Counted from the first letter of the stretch, positions 11,489-23,900 are shown. The stretch: DNA of 64,000 nucleotides from Amoebophrya sp. A120 (GCA_905178155.1 CAJINV010000001.1:10968311-11032310); one strand, 5' to 3'. A program made the numbers and translations. The notes: generated by a model from the letters alone, not told the origin.

Positions 11489-13181
11489 ATGGGCGTCGTC
11501 GACGCGGCAAGGGCGTGGGTGCAATCCCAGTATGATCGCCTTGCTCGAACCGACAGCGGGGACGTCGGAGTCTCAGACTACTTGAATCGCGAAGGATACG
11601 TGAAGCGGGCAAAGGCTTCGTGGTGCTTCGCTGGAAGTTCGTTTCTCTACTCCGTCTTCGGGCTCTACCTGATCTATTGCGCCGAGGTTATGGATCGAAA
11701 ATGTACTCATCGCAGCTTTGGCTTTCTGCGCTTGTTTTGATGCTTTGTTTATTCCCCTTGTTGTCCATTTTCACTTAACATGACGTCCGTTGTTGACGGC
11801 GACTTCATAGCTGCGGCGCTGCTGTTGAGGCACGCGAGATATACTTGCTTTTATGCAAATTTAGGCATCGCCCTCGCGTTCGCCCCCCGGTACCGGTTTA
11901 CTGGACGAGCGCATACAATCATCATTGAGATTGAATCTTGCAAAAAGAAAAAATCAAAAATAAATCAGTTCCCATACTCGCCGGGCTGTGGTGGTACGAG
12001 GGTCTTTTTCTCACGGTACAGGGGCCAATATCCTACTGGAACGACGTTTACCACTTCGGGTTGGATAAGACAGCGTCGTCGGTACTTGAAAATTTCTTCT
12101 GACTCACTAATTTGAATTGTATCGATGGGTAGGTGGATGCATGCCTAAAACTAAAAGACATGTCACTCTTCTTTTTGTGTCTGGATTTGGTCCTGGTCTG
12201 CGGGAGCAGTTCACGAGATTTTGGACCCAACTGGACTACTTTTGAAACCTGGGTTGAGCGATTCTGCGCACCCAATAAGTGCTCGTGCTGCTAAAGCCAA
12301 TAGCAGAGCCCGCGTGGTCGTATTTTTTCGATGCACGTACTACAACATGTAAGTACTCGAAAAGATATTATGTCGCCTTTGGCTGTCGTGAACTGAATCT
12401 GAACGAATGCCACCGCTTCTTTCAGGTTGATAGAGCCAGCGCTTTGACGCTGTTTTTCCTGCAGTGCGGCAAGTGGTTCGTCGTGCCCCTGGACTTCCCG
12501 ACGAACTGGATAGTTTTTGTGCTTCTCTGGGTGGCGGGAATCATCTTTCTCATCGCAAGCACACACTTTGGGAACGTCTTGACCTGTAGCGGAATAGCGG
12601 AAAAGGAGTGCGGTGGAGCAGTAGTGTCTTCAAAAACAAAAGCTAACACCAGCACCGAGTGGTCCACTGCAAGAATAAAAACACGAGACTTGTCCGGAAA
12701 TAATGCTCCAAAAGCGCCAGCATTGGCAGACGATGAATCTTCGCTTGTACAATTGACGGAGGCCGGTCTTGAGAGAAGGGAACAAGCAGACGGAAAAAGA
12801 TCAAAGCAAAAGCCGCGAAACCGCACGCCGTCGGGTAAAAAAGCAGCTCTGAGCAACCAACTGACGGTCGGGTCCAGGAAGAACAGCACTGCATCCACAG
12901 TGTCCACCTCTGCCTCATCCACAAAGAGCACGAGGCTCGTGGCTACGCAAAGCACACCGACCGGAGAGCACGCTCCTTCTTCTACCGGCACGCAGGCGGC
13001 CCTAGTGGTCGAGACGCACTTCAAAGCCTACCTTTTCTGGCACACATTGTGGCACGTAGCGCTCCCGGTTCCCGGAATACTGACACTAGCGTCGTTCCGA
13101 ACGGAGTATGGCCTGCCGGTGTTGCCGACATGGGCGCTCAGCGAAGATATGTTTTCGCATCTCGTCACCGGGGCCTGGTAG
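11489..13181 (+). CDS. Multi-pass membrane protein, possibly CREST superfamily
   Basis: Clear coding pieces are an N-terminal exon from the ATG at 11489 with a first membrane helix, an exon near 11972-12078 (GLWWYEGLFLTVQGPISYWN), one near 12279-12349, and a long last exon from about 12427 to the TAG at 13181. The last exon holds two hydrophobic helices (around KWFVVPL and IVFVLLWVAGIIFLIA), a Ser/Thr/Lys-rich insert, and a final helix with HTLWHVALP. A closely spaced His-Trp-His pair in the last helix recalls the CREST superfamily (ceramidases, Per1, PAQR, TMEM8); that link is inference. The splice joints of the middle exons are not settled; the junction near 12079/12279 keeps frame only with boundaries that are not GT-AG. 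Donor gtaagtac at 12350 is clear. Confidence 0.5.
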
Positions 13182-14271
13182 CTAGTAGGTCTACGCAGAA
13201 GTGGGTCTTCTGCCATGACCACATCAGGACCTCGTGACATACTATCAATGAATAATCTTCATCCACTTCACACCTAACGACTTTTTCACACGACGCACTC
13301 CCCGCAGAGTACCATAATCGTGGCGACATCCCAGCTGCGTTTTTGTTTCCGACGCAAAAAGAAGTAAAAGTAGAAGCACAAGCCCTTTGACCCTGAATGA
13401 TGTTTCGCGAGCATAAAGACAAATTTTGGTTGGTCCCCACCTGCACCGCCGCCTGTCGTGACCGCGGCTCATCGTGATGATGCAAAAAATTAAGAGTGGA
13501 TACTGCGCCGCCGCTTTCGGAAGTCCATGTCCATCTATTTACAACAAGGAAGCAGTAGAAGCTGTGCGTCCCTCGAGAAGAAGAATCACTACTTCCATTT
13601 CAATTTATCTCGCCCGTCAGAACGAACCCAGATCTTGCTGATGAGTAATTCTGTAAATAACAACGCGCACTGCAACAACTTCGTCATGTAGAAGAGGAGT
13701 AGTCGAACAACAAGAAAGCAGGATGCTACTACACACTCCATGTGCCATCACGCGCCCTTGTCATAAGAATGTACCTAAAGTACGCGTATCGAGTGACGCC
13801 AGCAGCGCATTGTCACGAATAACGCTGTCGTCGACTTGATAGGTTGCAACTCCGGAGCAAGAACATGAAATTTCTTTGTCATCCCACTTCTCTTCATGGA
13901 TTTGGATACGAAGCGTAAAACGGTGGCCGATAAAAAAGGACAACTTTCTGTTGGCGTTTTGTGTTCGACAGTTGTGAAGAACGGTAACGGACGGATCGAA
14001 TTTTTTTTCAGCTGTGATCTTAATCAGCCCAGGTGCTGGTCGTGATATTGCAGAACCTGATTCTCTATTAATTTTCGTTTTTACTCACTTTCATCGGTTT
14101 TTCCTTCGCCTGTATTCGGTGGCGACTCAAAGATCCTGCGTAATCAGTTGCAAAAACTGATAGATCACTCGTTGGTCATCATGCAAGTGGCTTCGGTTTC
14201 TGAAAAGCGAAGCACTTTCGAGAAGACAAAAAATAAAAGGTACTACATCTAAAACATTTCCCCTTCACTAA
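13182..14271. other. Intergenic, about 1.1 kb
   Basis: No open frame with protein-like composition on either strand. The longest minus-strand frame (13165-13485) shows no family feature. No repeat or RNA gene was seen. Confidence 0.45.
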
Positions 14272-14971
14272 ATGTCGAAAGCCAACAAGTCTTCAAGTTC
14301 CTCGTCGTCCTTGGTGTGCTACCTGGGTACCTTTTCTTTGATCGCGTTTGCTGCCTTTCAGCTGCACCTGCACTACGGCTCTAGTGTGATTGCGAATCTG
14401 TGTACGGCGCTGGCAAGCGACCCGTTATTAGGCAATAGCAGCGGAACCACCGGTACAGCAGGGTATTCCTCTGCAAATACTGCTCTCACCAAAAAGATGG
14501 CGGCAGACACCACGGCGCTCGCGAAGAAGTATTTTGAGGCCTGGAATGCCCAGGACTTGGACAAACTCGGCGAACTTTTTGCCGACGATGTCGAGTTGCG
14601 CGACTGGGACATTGCCAAGTCCGGGAAGAAAGACGTCGTCGACGCGAACGGTACCGTTAATTTCATTTTGCCGTCTCAGTTTTTTGAAATGTCGCATGGA
14701 TTTTTTCCCGGCAGCAGATATGTAAATTTCGCCCCGCGGCGTGCTCATCAATTCCTGTTGTTTTTTCATCCTATCAGGTGGCATTTTCAAAGCCGTCCCT
14801 GCCATCAAAGCCGAGATTCTGAATATTTTCCCCTCGACGTCCGATTTGGGCCCCGTGGCGGCGTGCGAACTGCACATCGTCGTTTCTGCGGAGGAAACGC
14901 TGAAGGTGTTGGATGTCATTCAGTACGACAGCAGCGGAAAAATCAAAGCCGTCCGCGCATACAAGGGGTAA
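14272..14971 (+). CDS. Membrane-anchored NTF2/SnoaL-like protein
   Basis: Exons 14272-14650 and 14778-14971 join in phase through a GT-AG intron to give 190 residues. A hydrophobic segment at residues 14-36 (CYLGTFSLIAFAAFQLHLHY) follows a Ser-rich start and should act as a signal anchor. Residues from about 83 match the cone-shaped NTF2/SnoaL fold: an AKKYFEAWNAQDLDKLGELF helix pair, DDVELRDWD, then a C-terminal sheet ending KIKAVRAYKG. Members of this fold bind small ligands or act as isomerases or cyclases; no active site can be assigned here. The fold call rests on the N-terminal helix motif and length. Confidence 0.7.
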
Positions 14972-15708
14972 CTGTGCTGGGCTGTAAGAACGCAGCGAGA
15001 AGTGGAGTTTCATCACCGCAGAAAGATTTTTACGGTTCTGCGAAAGACGAGGTCTTGATTCGAGAAATGTCTCACTCACGAATGTACCAAAAGGTAAGTA
15101 GCTAGTGTAGTTCTTGCCGCTGCGCCCAAACATCAACTGACCCTCAATTTTCTTTAGTCTTCTCGATCAATTGCAGCAACGTACGAACTGCATAAAAAGG
15201 GACCACGGTGCGGCTTCTATAGCAGTCGAGTCATCGCTGTGATATCGATCTTTTCAAGAAACACCAATCGGATGATGAATTCATGTGCTGGCTATTGATT
15301 TGGCAGCGGAGCAAGTTGAAGATGCAAGGAAGCAGCTCACCTCATAACTAACTCTACCTCCTTTTAGGCTGTTCACTAGGAAAACTGCCGATTCACGGAT
15401 CACCCGCCATATCGTCTCCTGCTCGCTGGTCGAAAGTTCCGTGTTTACATGACGAGTTATTTGCTATTGCTATCGAGCGCCAACTGGCCCTGTGTGATTG
15501 TACTTCGGATGCAGATCTCGATCTCCACTTCTCACGGAATAATTTTGGTTCCATGGCCACAATTCTCCACTTTGTAAACAGCGATTTTTTTCTCTAGGCC
15601 GTGATCATTTTTACTTTACGTGCCATCGTATTTCGAACAACGCGAGCTAATTTTACTTTCAACTTTACAAAGACCTTGTTGGCAATTGAATTCAACCCAG
15701 AAATTAAA
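14972..15708. other. Intergenic
   Basis: About 0.7 kb with pyrimidine-rich ending (ttttttctctag at 15588-15599) that could serve as an acceptor for the next transcript's leader. Nothing else is recognisable. Confidence 0.4.
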
Positions 15709-17278
15709 ATGGCTTCCTGGGTTCTGAAACCCCCCGCCCCAAACACGTCCCTGAAGAGGGACGCACAGACGGCGGCGAATTTGAGTTCTCTGTTTCCCGG
15801 TCTGGACTTTGGCGGTGGATCCGCTGCGGCGGGGAGCGCAGCCGCCGGACCGTCGGGGTCTCCAGCTACGGCGACGCAGAAGGGTGGCCCCGACTTGAAA
15901 AAGCGAAAGTTTGAGCCGGTGGAAAACGTAACCGTGCAGGATGTGCACCAATTACTGAAACACGCCCGCAAGGTGATCCAGAAGGCACCAGATTTTTCCA
16001 TGAGCCTCTTGACGCAGAACGGCGAGATGTGCATCAGCTTACTGCACGCGCAGGCAGTGTATGAAATGTAAAAATGTCTGGGTCTGGAAACTTGTGATGC
16101 AAGTCAGTCAATAAAAAATGCACTGTAATGCGTGGCCAAGCATGCCAAGTTGCTTCGTGCTTCTGTGCTGCGTATTCCGCATGAGAAACTGCGTTTTTGC
16201 ATGACAGGCGAGAGAGGCTTTTTGTGGCCACCCAACACAGATTTAAGGGCCATGCCAGATCAGCATGACAAATCTCGCAATCTTCCAGACCCAGACATTT
16301 TTACATTTGATACAGTGGTCGGGGTTTTGCCTGACAGGATGACATTCCTGCCGCTATCCAACGAAGAGATCGACTTGGCGCGGACAAAATCCAAAGAAAT
16401 CCAGGACAAATTATCGAAATACCGGTTTTGGAGTCAGGGTCCGGGCTTAACGTCGGTGCAGCGACCGAAAATGCCTTCGCCTGCTGGTATTTTTGTTTGG
16501 ACTTAACTTTTCATATCGAGCGCTTTTGCATATGCATCGTTTTTTACAGCGGGAATGAGCATTTTTCCAAAGGGGACATCTTGCTTTCCGGAATATCTTG
16601 CAGGAAACAAGTGCTCTGTCTTACGTTCGTCAATCTCGTGATGCCTACGCTTACGCATACAAGGCCAAGGTGGTTCTCGTTTTTTGACACGAGTTGTGCG
16701 ACTAAAAAGAAGTAAAGCTCAACAAAGTAGGCACTGCTTCTGAAGATTCAGCGACACCAAAAAGAAAAAACTACGATCCTTACGAAAATACAGGCCTGCG
16801 ATTACCGAACATGTTTCCAATGCCGCCGATGCCAGCTCGCGTGCTCCCGCCCCAGCGAAGCGGCTATGGTGGCGGAGGTTATGGCGGGTACGGCGGAGGG
16901 GGCGGCTACGGTGGCTACGGACGAGGCGGGGGCGGCCCGCCTCCGAGATACGGAGGAGCTTCTGCAGGTATGTCGGCGTGTCGTTTCATTTTTATTGGTC
17001 CCTTGACCGAGTTTCGCTTTCGCGTTCGCCCGACTGGGCCGGTCACTTTCATGAGTTCTTTACGCCGATTATCTGGACCAAAATCATGCTCGCGCAACAT
17101 TCAACAAATACAACATTTTTAAGTCACATCCACAGGCGCGTCCGCGTCTATTACTGCGGAACAACGACAGAAACTTTTGGAGCGGATTTCTCGACTCACC
17201 CCGGAACAGTTTCAAATGCTTCCCACCGACATTCAAAATCAAGCTCGTATGTACCTCGGTGCGCGAGTCACGCACTGA
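15709..17278 (+). CDS. CstF-64/Rna15-type hinge and C-terminal-domain protein, lacking an RRM
   Basis: Exons 15709-16059, 16318-16486, 16794-16967 and 17136-17278 give 278 residues. The hinge region of cleavage stimulation factor 64 is visible at about residues 74-125 (TVQDVHQLLKHARKVI, SLLTQNGEM, ISLLHAQAVVGVLP), as is the C-terminal domain (LTPEQFQMLPTDIQNQ). Between them is a Gly/Tyr-rich stretch (GYGGGGYGGYGG). The hinge binds CstF-77 or symplekin and the C-terminal domain binds Pcf11-type partners in 3'-end formation. The N-terminal RNA-recognition motif of the family is absent, so RNA contact must come from elsewhere. Intron 1 is the introner at 16060-16312; excising it with one target duplication restores the hinge motif LLHAQ-AVVGVLP without a gap. 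The final exon could be spliced further at gtatgtac (17249). Confidence 0.75.
16060..16312. mobile_element. Introner element, family A, in the CstF-64-like gene
   Basis: The 253-bp insert has 30-bp terminal inverted repeats (16060-16089 and 16283-16312) that differ at one position, with core GTAAAAATGTCTGGGTC. It is flanked by perfect 5-bp duplications CAGTG (16055-16059 and 16313-16317). Element plus one duplication is 258 bp. The nearest GT (16059-16060) and AG (16314-16315) give a 257-nt intron that shifts frame to a stop, so splicing must use other boundaries. Subterminal words TTGTGATGC and GCATGACAAAT recur in the other elements. Confidence 0.88.
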
Positions 17279-17431
17279 CAAGGATGGAGTCGTACCACGT
17301 TCACATCAAGCGACAAGGAAACGCAAAGCTGTATCCTCCAAACCCAAAGCGACATATTAGATACAATTGATATTGAGTCAGCCTCGGCTTTACCAGGCTG
17401 GGAAGCGAAGCACAAAAAGTGACAAACTTTG

Positions 17432-17797
17432 ATGAACTTCTCATTTACCTGGTCGTCGATGTTCTCAAGTTGGTTGAAAAAGTCTATTCCCAAGGTGCGT
17501 TTGGGGGGATTTTTTCAACTTCAAGCATGTGCTTGTGCTGGAGTCTTTTTTGGCTGTGTTGGTGTAATTGGAAAGAGACATGGACAGTGAGATCTGCGTG
17601 ATCAACGAGGTTGACCTCAAAACTTGCAGCGGCAGCGTCGTGTGTCGCGCTTCGATCCAATGAATACTGCCATGCTCGATGATCAACTTTTCAGTCCTTC
17701 CACCGTCCTGTCATTTCGAAGAAATATTTCTGGTCCGTATACAGATTTCAAGTTGTTCCATTTGCGGTCGAAAAGCTCAATCCAAAACCATTTGTAA
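17432..17797 (+). CDS. Small two-exon gene, unknown function
   Basis: Exons 17432-17494 and 17630-17797 join in phase 0 across a GT-AG intron with donor gtgcgt and acceptor acttgcag, encoding 76 residues. The start has Trp and Ser (MNFSFTWSSMFSSWLKK) and the second exon has a basic entry (RQRRVSRFDP) and a basic C-terminus. No domain is recognised. It lies between two well supported genes with 153 bp to the previous stop and 125 bp to the next ATG, so it could also be part of a longer transcript. Confidence 0.45.
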
Positions 17798-17922
17798 GCG
17801 GCAACTACTGACGGGTCTAAACCTTTGAGCGACACCTTGTTTCTTCCACCGAGGGCTTTGTTTGCCTTCTTTCTTTTTTTCTATCTTGGTTTACGTTTAG
17901 GTTTTATGGCTTCGACGGCAAG

Positions 17923-20900
17923 ATGTCAAAGAACACAAACGACCCACAGAGGAAGCAAACGAGTAAAAGCGGTAGTACATCTGGGGAAGCACCCGAGGAC
18001 GACAATGCAGCGCCCCGATACCCAGTTCGCCCGATTTCGTCTGGGTTCGTGCCGGTTGCCCGTCGCAGTGCCACGACCGGCGCTCCCCGAACTTCTTCGG
18101 GTTCACCGCACGCGACGACACCGTCGTCGCCGCAGGCGGGCGGAGAGAGAGATACCGCACGGTCCTCGTCACCGGCAGCCACGACCTTGCACGGCAAAGT
18201 CCCAGCTGGAGGAGGCGGGCCACCGCATGCGGGGTCGTCACACTCACAAAACAAGCCAAGCGGGAACATCACCAACAAGACCACTCCGGATTTTCAGCAT
18301 GAGAAAAGTACAACTTTGGTGGAGGAACGAGCAACGGCTCCTGTTTTGCAGCCCGGTGACACAACTACACATAGCGTGCCACTCCGTGTCGATGCAAGGA
18401 CCGTGTCCATCGAAGCCGCTCGCTCTTCCTACAGCACGTCTAGTGCTGGGACGGGCGACGAAGGGCTTGGCAGCAAGAAAGACAGCACCGGCTCCTTTGG
18501 AAGCTTCGGGGGCGGGGGCCAACCTCGCGGCATGGCAACTGGACCACAATCGTCCGCCGGTGTTTCTGCTTCATCTTCGTTCCCAGGAAAGCCTCCGGCA
18601 AATTTGCTGCCGCAGCAGCCGACAGCGACACCCTCCTCGTCCAGCAGCTACAGGAGAGGCGGAGCAGCTGCGCCGAGTCACGAACAAGGTTCTTCGGGCT
18701 CTTACGTTCTAAACCGTCCGGCGCATCTGAAACCTTTCGACCCAGCGACCATGGGCCCACTGGGTGCCACTCTCAGTAGCGCGAGTGTCATTTCCAGTAC
18801 AAGCAGCATGGAGCTCGTCAACATGGCCGCGGCGCGAACTCCAACCGTACGTAGTCGCCAGCTAGAACATCATCAGCCGCGGCCCGCCGCGCAGTATCGA
18901 TTTTCGAAGCAAACGCCGCGACCCGGACAGCAGCCGCACGTTCTGTTGCGCAAGCCTACGCGGGAAGACGACGTAGAATTTTTGGAGGCGCGGACGCAAA
19001 GTGCCGGCAGGGTGAGCCGCGATAGTAGCCCGCCGGCACTGCACCACGCAGCTGGTACATTGTTAAGTCTAAAAATGCATCAGCATCTGCATCTCGTCTC
19101 AGCTTTTTTATGAAGAAAAAGGTTCTGTGCAGAACAAAGTCTTCAACTTCATCGCAATGAATGTTCGCACCAGCATGATGGTCTTGTTGTATGTTCAATT
19201 TCAATTTTTGCAATATCAGGTGCAGAAGCGCTGCGAAGTCGTGCAGCCGCCGCGAACGCGCCTTCGCCACTCTACGCGTATGGTCAGCAGGATTTGACGC
19301 AGGAGATCATGAACGCGAAAGACAAGATCCAGGTCAAATTGCGCAAAAAACTCTCACGCCTAAACCAGGCCGCGGCCGCGGCGCAGCCCGACCAATCCGG
19401 GGCCGCGGGTAGTACCGTGGTGCCAGACAGTGCTGCTGCGTCCGAGAGTGCGAGCGCCGCGGGAAGCAAGGACCGGCCCCACCAACCGTTCCGTCCGGGA
19501 GATCCTCGCCTGCGAGGTGCGGGCGGCCCCACTCCAGCCAACTCGAAGCCGAAAGTGTTTTCGGATAGTAGTACCAGTATGCAGCAAGACCAGCAGCTCC
19601 GTGTCAACAGCTTTGGCAGCGCCACCGGCTTTTCGCTTCCCTCTCCACCCAGTGGAAGCTCTCTGCTGGACGAACTGGGGGGCGGACGAAGACCGATCGA
19701 GTACTCGTTGAACACTTCGCCGTCGCTATCCAAAGAAGCACCACCGTCAGCAACGTCCTCGGGAACCGGCTCCGAGCGGCTTGGCTCGCGATCTGGTTTG
19801 GCGCCCTTGTTGAGCGGCTCCGGAGCACCTCTGGGAGGTCCGCTCACGTTCAAGGCTTTAGGTCAGTCCCGCAGTGGGGAGTTTTCCTCGGCCTCGAGTT
19901 CATCTTCCTTTGCGACGGGCAGCAAGACGAAAGCGCAGCCTCTCGACCGGGAGCAAGCAGCGGCGGGTATAACTAGCGGGAAAACACAGAGGCAACGCAC
20001 ATCATCGCACGATGCAGCGGCGGAGGGTACCACAGGAGAGCAGGTACCGTATTTGACTCCGACGGCGGCCTCGCGGCCCCGGAGCCAGACAGAGTTACTG
20101 GCGGGCGCAATGGACCCGCGGGGCGCCGTGCTGCCGCGCGAGATGGAAGCGCTGGGGACCCATGGACGAGCCACCACGGACCGCTTGGGCGGAAGCTTCT
20201 TGCGCTCCGTAGGTTCGTCCTTGAGCAAGTCTGCACACATCAGTCAATCACAGTCAACGCTCACAGATCCAGCGACGCGAAGGAGCACCGCAGAGGACCG
20301 GGGCTCGATGATCGGAAGCAGCGTTCGTCCCGACGCTACATCGGCATCTGGTGAAGCTCTTCTTCCTGACGGCGACACCAGCAGACCTCCGCCGATCCGA
20401 CTTCTCGACGGACCGGAATCTTCCGAACCGGTGACACAAGCACAGGCGGAGCTCGGCGCTAATTCACGCACCTGGCCGCGCGGCCGGCGCCCGGCCCTGG
20501 AGGAGCTGTACGAAGCACATCGAATGCAGCAGCTGGGCGGCGTGTCGGCACATCAGCCGCTGGACGACCTCCACGAACTGACGTCGCCAAACATGGTAGC
20601 GGCCACCGCGGCGGGAAGCTCCCAGCCCAACCTCGGAGACGCCGTCGTGGCAGGCGCGCTGGAGCCGATACTCGCGAAGCCGCCTTCGCTGACCGTGTCC
20701 GTGTTCGTCAGCAAATTTCTCCCGATTGAGGTGTACTACGACGAAGAAAACAAGGCGTACTCCATCGGTCCGGGTAGCATCATGGAAGACGCGTCCTTCC
20801 GGTCCGATCCGCAGTTTGTGACGCTGGAAGACCCAAATGAGGGGGGCAATTTTTCCTGTCGCATCCTCCGTGTGGGGAGGCCGCTCGTGCGGGAGGTGAC

Positions 20901-23900
20901 GACCACGGGGGAGCAGACCGGCCCGATAACCAGCGCGAGTGGCCCAGGGACGACCAGCACCACGACGACGGGGAAGAAAGTTTCCGAGCACTTTCGGGCG
21001 TCCTTTTCCGACGAGGAGAAAAACACCTTGACCTCGTTCTTGAGCTTGTACGGCTACTTCCCCATTTTCCTAGACGAGGAAGAGCCGGGGAAAGCGAATA
21101 TGTCACCAAACAATTTGGGATCGCCAAGCGGTGCTACCAGCGCGGGGTTGCACAGCACGCCGACAAACTTCCCGGCCGCGGCGGGCGGAGCAGGCGCGAT
21201 GAGCGGGTCCTCGTCGCACTTGTCGAGCGTCGCTTTGATGCAAAATCTGGTTAACGCGTCAACAGGTGGTCATCTGGGTCCGCCTCCCTACGTCGGACTT
21301 CAACAACCGCGGAACTACACGATTGGCGGCATGTCAACCGCTGAACACCCGTTGCAGCTCCCCGCGGCGTTAGATGTTGTGCAGCAGCACCAGAGTAAGC
21401 AAACGACTACGAGCGTTCTGGACGACGTCACGCCCAGCGGACTAGGGGGTAGTCAGCACAGCCACCCCGCAGCAGTCAGCTTTCCGACGGGCGGGCCGAC
21501 GACGGGGGGCAGCGGAGGACCCAGAACTGGAGGGACCACCGGCGCAGCTGACAGCAACACAGCCGCGCCGACGGTGGACCTGAAGAATGACCGGGTGGAA
21601 AAGGTGTTGTTCTCGCTTTTTCACTACATCCTGAGCCAAGACGACATCCTGACACTGGAGCAACCCGATTGGCATGCGTACGAACGGGTGCAATCCCTTT
21701 ACGCGCAGCAAGTCCTCGCTCTAGTCGAGGAGCATGACATTCACTCTGTTTGGGTCCACGACTATCCGCTGATGATGCTGCCGTTGCTTTTGAAACGCGT
21801 CAAGCCCGCGCTTTTTGTCGGCTTCTTCCTCCACTCGGTGTTTCCCTCGTCCGAAATCTACCGCATCTTCCCCTTCCGTCAGCAGTTGCTGCAGGGCGTG
21901 CTCGCGTCCAACATCATCGGCTTCTTCAACTTCCAGTACATCCGCCACTTCCAGACCTGCTGCACCCGAATCCTCGGCGTGCCCTGCAGTCGCAGTGTCG
22001 TCGAGGCCTGCCGAGACACCCTGGGAACAGAAACGAAGCTCGCCGCCATCCCTCTCGGTGTAGATCCGGAAAACTACGAGAAGTGCCTCCAGTCGGAGGC
22101 GTGCCAGAAACGCATCGAAGAGCTGCGGGCGAAGTTCGGGAACCGCAAGGTGATCCTCGGCGTGGACCTCCTGCAGGAGAAGAAAGGCATCCCGCACAAG
22201 TTATCAACTGTAAAAATGTCTGGGTCTGGAAGATTCTGACACTTGTCATGCACGTTTTGCATGAGCCCTGATGTCTGTGATGCATGCTCTAGCATCACAG
22301 ATTTTTTGAGAGCTTCTTGATGCCTATTCCGCATGACAGATGCCGTCTCCGCGTAGCAAAAATTACATTCCTTTCGGTACTCATGCAATACAGATTTTTC
22401 TGGAATCCAAATGCAGCATCACAAGTTGCATTCTTCCAGACCCAGACATTTTTACATTTGATACAAGTTCCTGGCCTACAACAAGCTCCTGCGCGATATG
22501 GCACTCTCAACTGTTACATTCTCAACTGTTACATGAATTTGTGATGCAGAGGCGGCAAAATTGAAAGGGGAAAGATTGCGCCTTTTGCATTACAAATTCC
22601 GCACAGATTTAGGTGCTGTCTAGCCCTTCGTAGATTTGTCATGCGAAGCAGCTTGACCACCTGGCGCCTTGAGGTAATTTTGCATGACAAATCATATAGC
22701 AGTTGAGAATGTAACATTTGAGAACGCCATACGCGACCACCCGGCCGAGTGGAACCACAGCACGTGTGTGTTCCTGCAAGTGTGCCTCCGCATCGCCGAT
22801 CTGCGACAGGAATCCAGTCAACTGCACCACCAGCAACAAGTAGATGACCACTCCCCGCAGTCCCCCTCGGGCGGCGGCGGTGGAGGCGCCAACATGGCCC
22901 CGCCGGCCGGCGGCTACGCCGGCGGCAGCTCGCGCTGGGAGAAGAGCGGGTCCGTCACGGCGGCGGCGGCCACGGCGGAGCGGCCGGACCTGGTTTCGCA
23001 AATCCACCAGATGGCGGGCGAGATCGGGTCCCAGTACGGTTCTTTCTCGGAGTTACCGCTGCATTTCCTAGATCAGCCGTTCACGGCTGAGGATTTGATC
23101 CCGATCTACGCGGTCGCGGATGTCTGCCTGGTCACGCCCCTGCGGGACAACCTCGCGTCCACTGCGGTGGAGTTCATCATCTGCCAGAAGCACTACGCCA
23201 CGGTGAAGCACAAAGCGGCGCCGGGGGTGTTGATTTTGAGCGAGTTCACGGGGAGCGTGCAGTCCCTCCGCGCCACGGCCTTGACCGTGAACCCCTGGGA
23301 CACCGTCTCCTTCGCCGACGCGATCCACGACGCGCTCACCATGGACGATTCCGAGCGGATCGAGCGCTACGCATACGGGTACAACTACTGCGTGACACAC
23401 ACCCACACGCGGTGGATCACCGACCTGCTCCACGAGCAGCAGGAGCTGGAGTTGTTGCAGGAACAAAGCGGCGACCCAGGGATCCTCAAGGTGCCTCCGG
23501 CGCTCAGTATTCACGCCCTCAACATCGAGAACGCGTTTCGCACCACATCGAGGCGAAAACTGTACTTATACTGCTTTTCGCTCGCTAGGTGATTTTTAAT
23601 CTGGTCGTCAGAGTTTAAGTATAATCTAAGTAAATGGGTACCATCGGGGGGTTTGGCTTGTTCAATTGTGTTGTGTAAAGAAAAACGAAGCAGTGAAAAA
23701 GGACCAGGAGTCAATTTCTATGTCGCTCTGTCCCGAGAACAGGAGCATGACTGTAGATACTTTGATATGCGATACCAAAACAGAATCGTCCTCGGCTTCA
23801 GTGGCACTTTGATTCCGCGCAACCAGTACTACCACCCGAGTATTCTCTCTTCTTGCCGCGTGCCGCACACGACCTTGCACAACTTGAAAGTCCTCGCTGA

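Noticed and set aside
12079-12278. Introner in the membrane-protein gene
   Set aside because: The intron seems to need non-GT-AG ends, but I found no inverted repeat or target duplication.
13165-13485. Minus-strand frame after the membrane-protein gene
   Set aside because: It overlaps the 3' end of a supported + strand exon and shows no domain.
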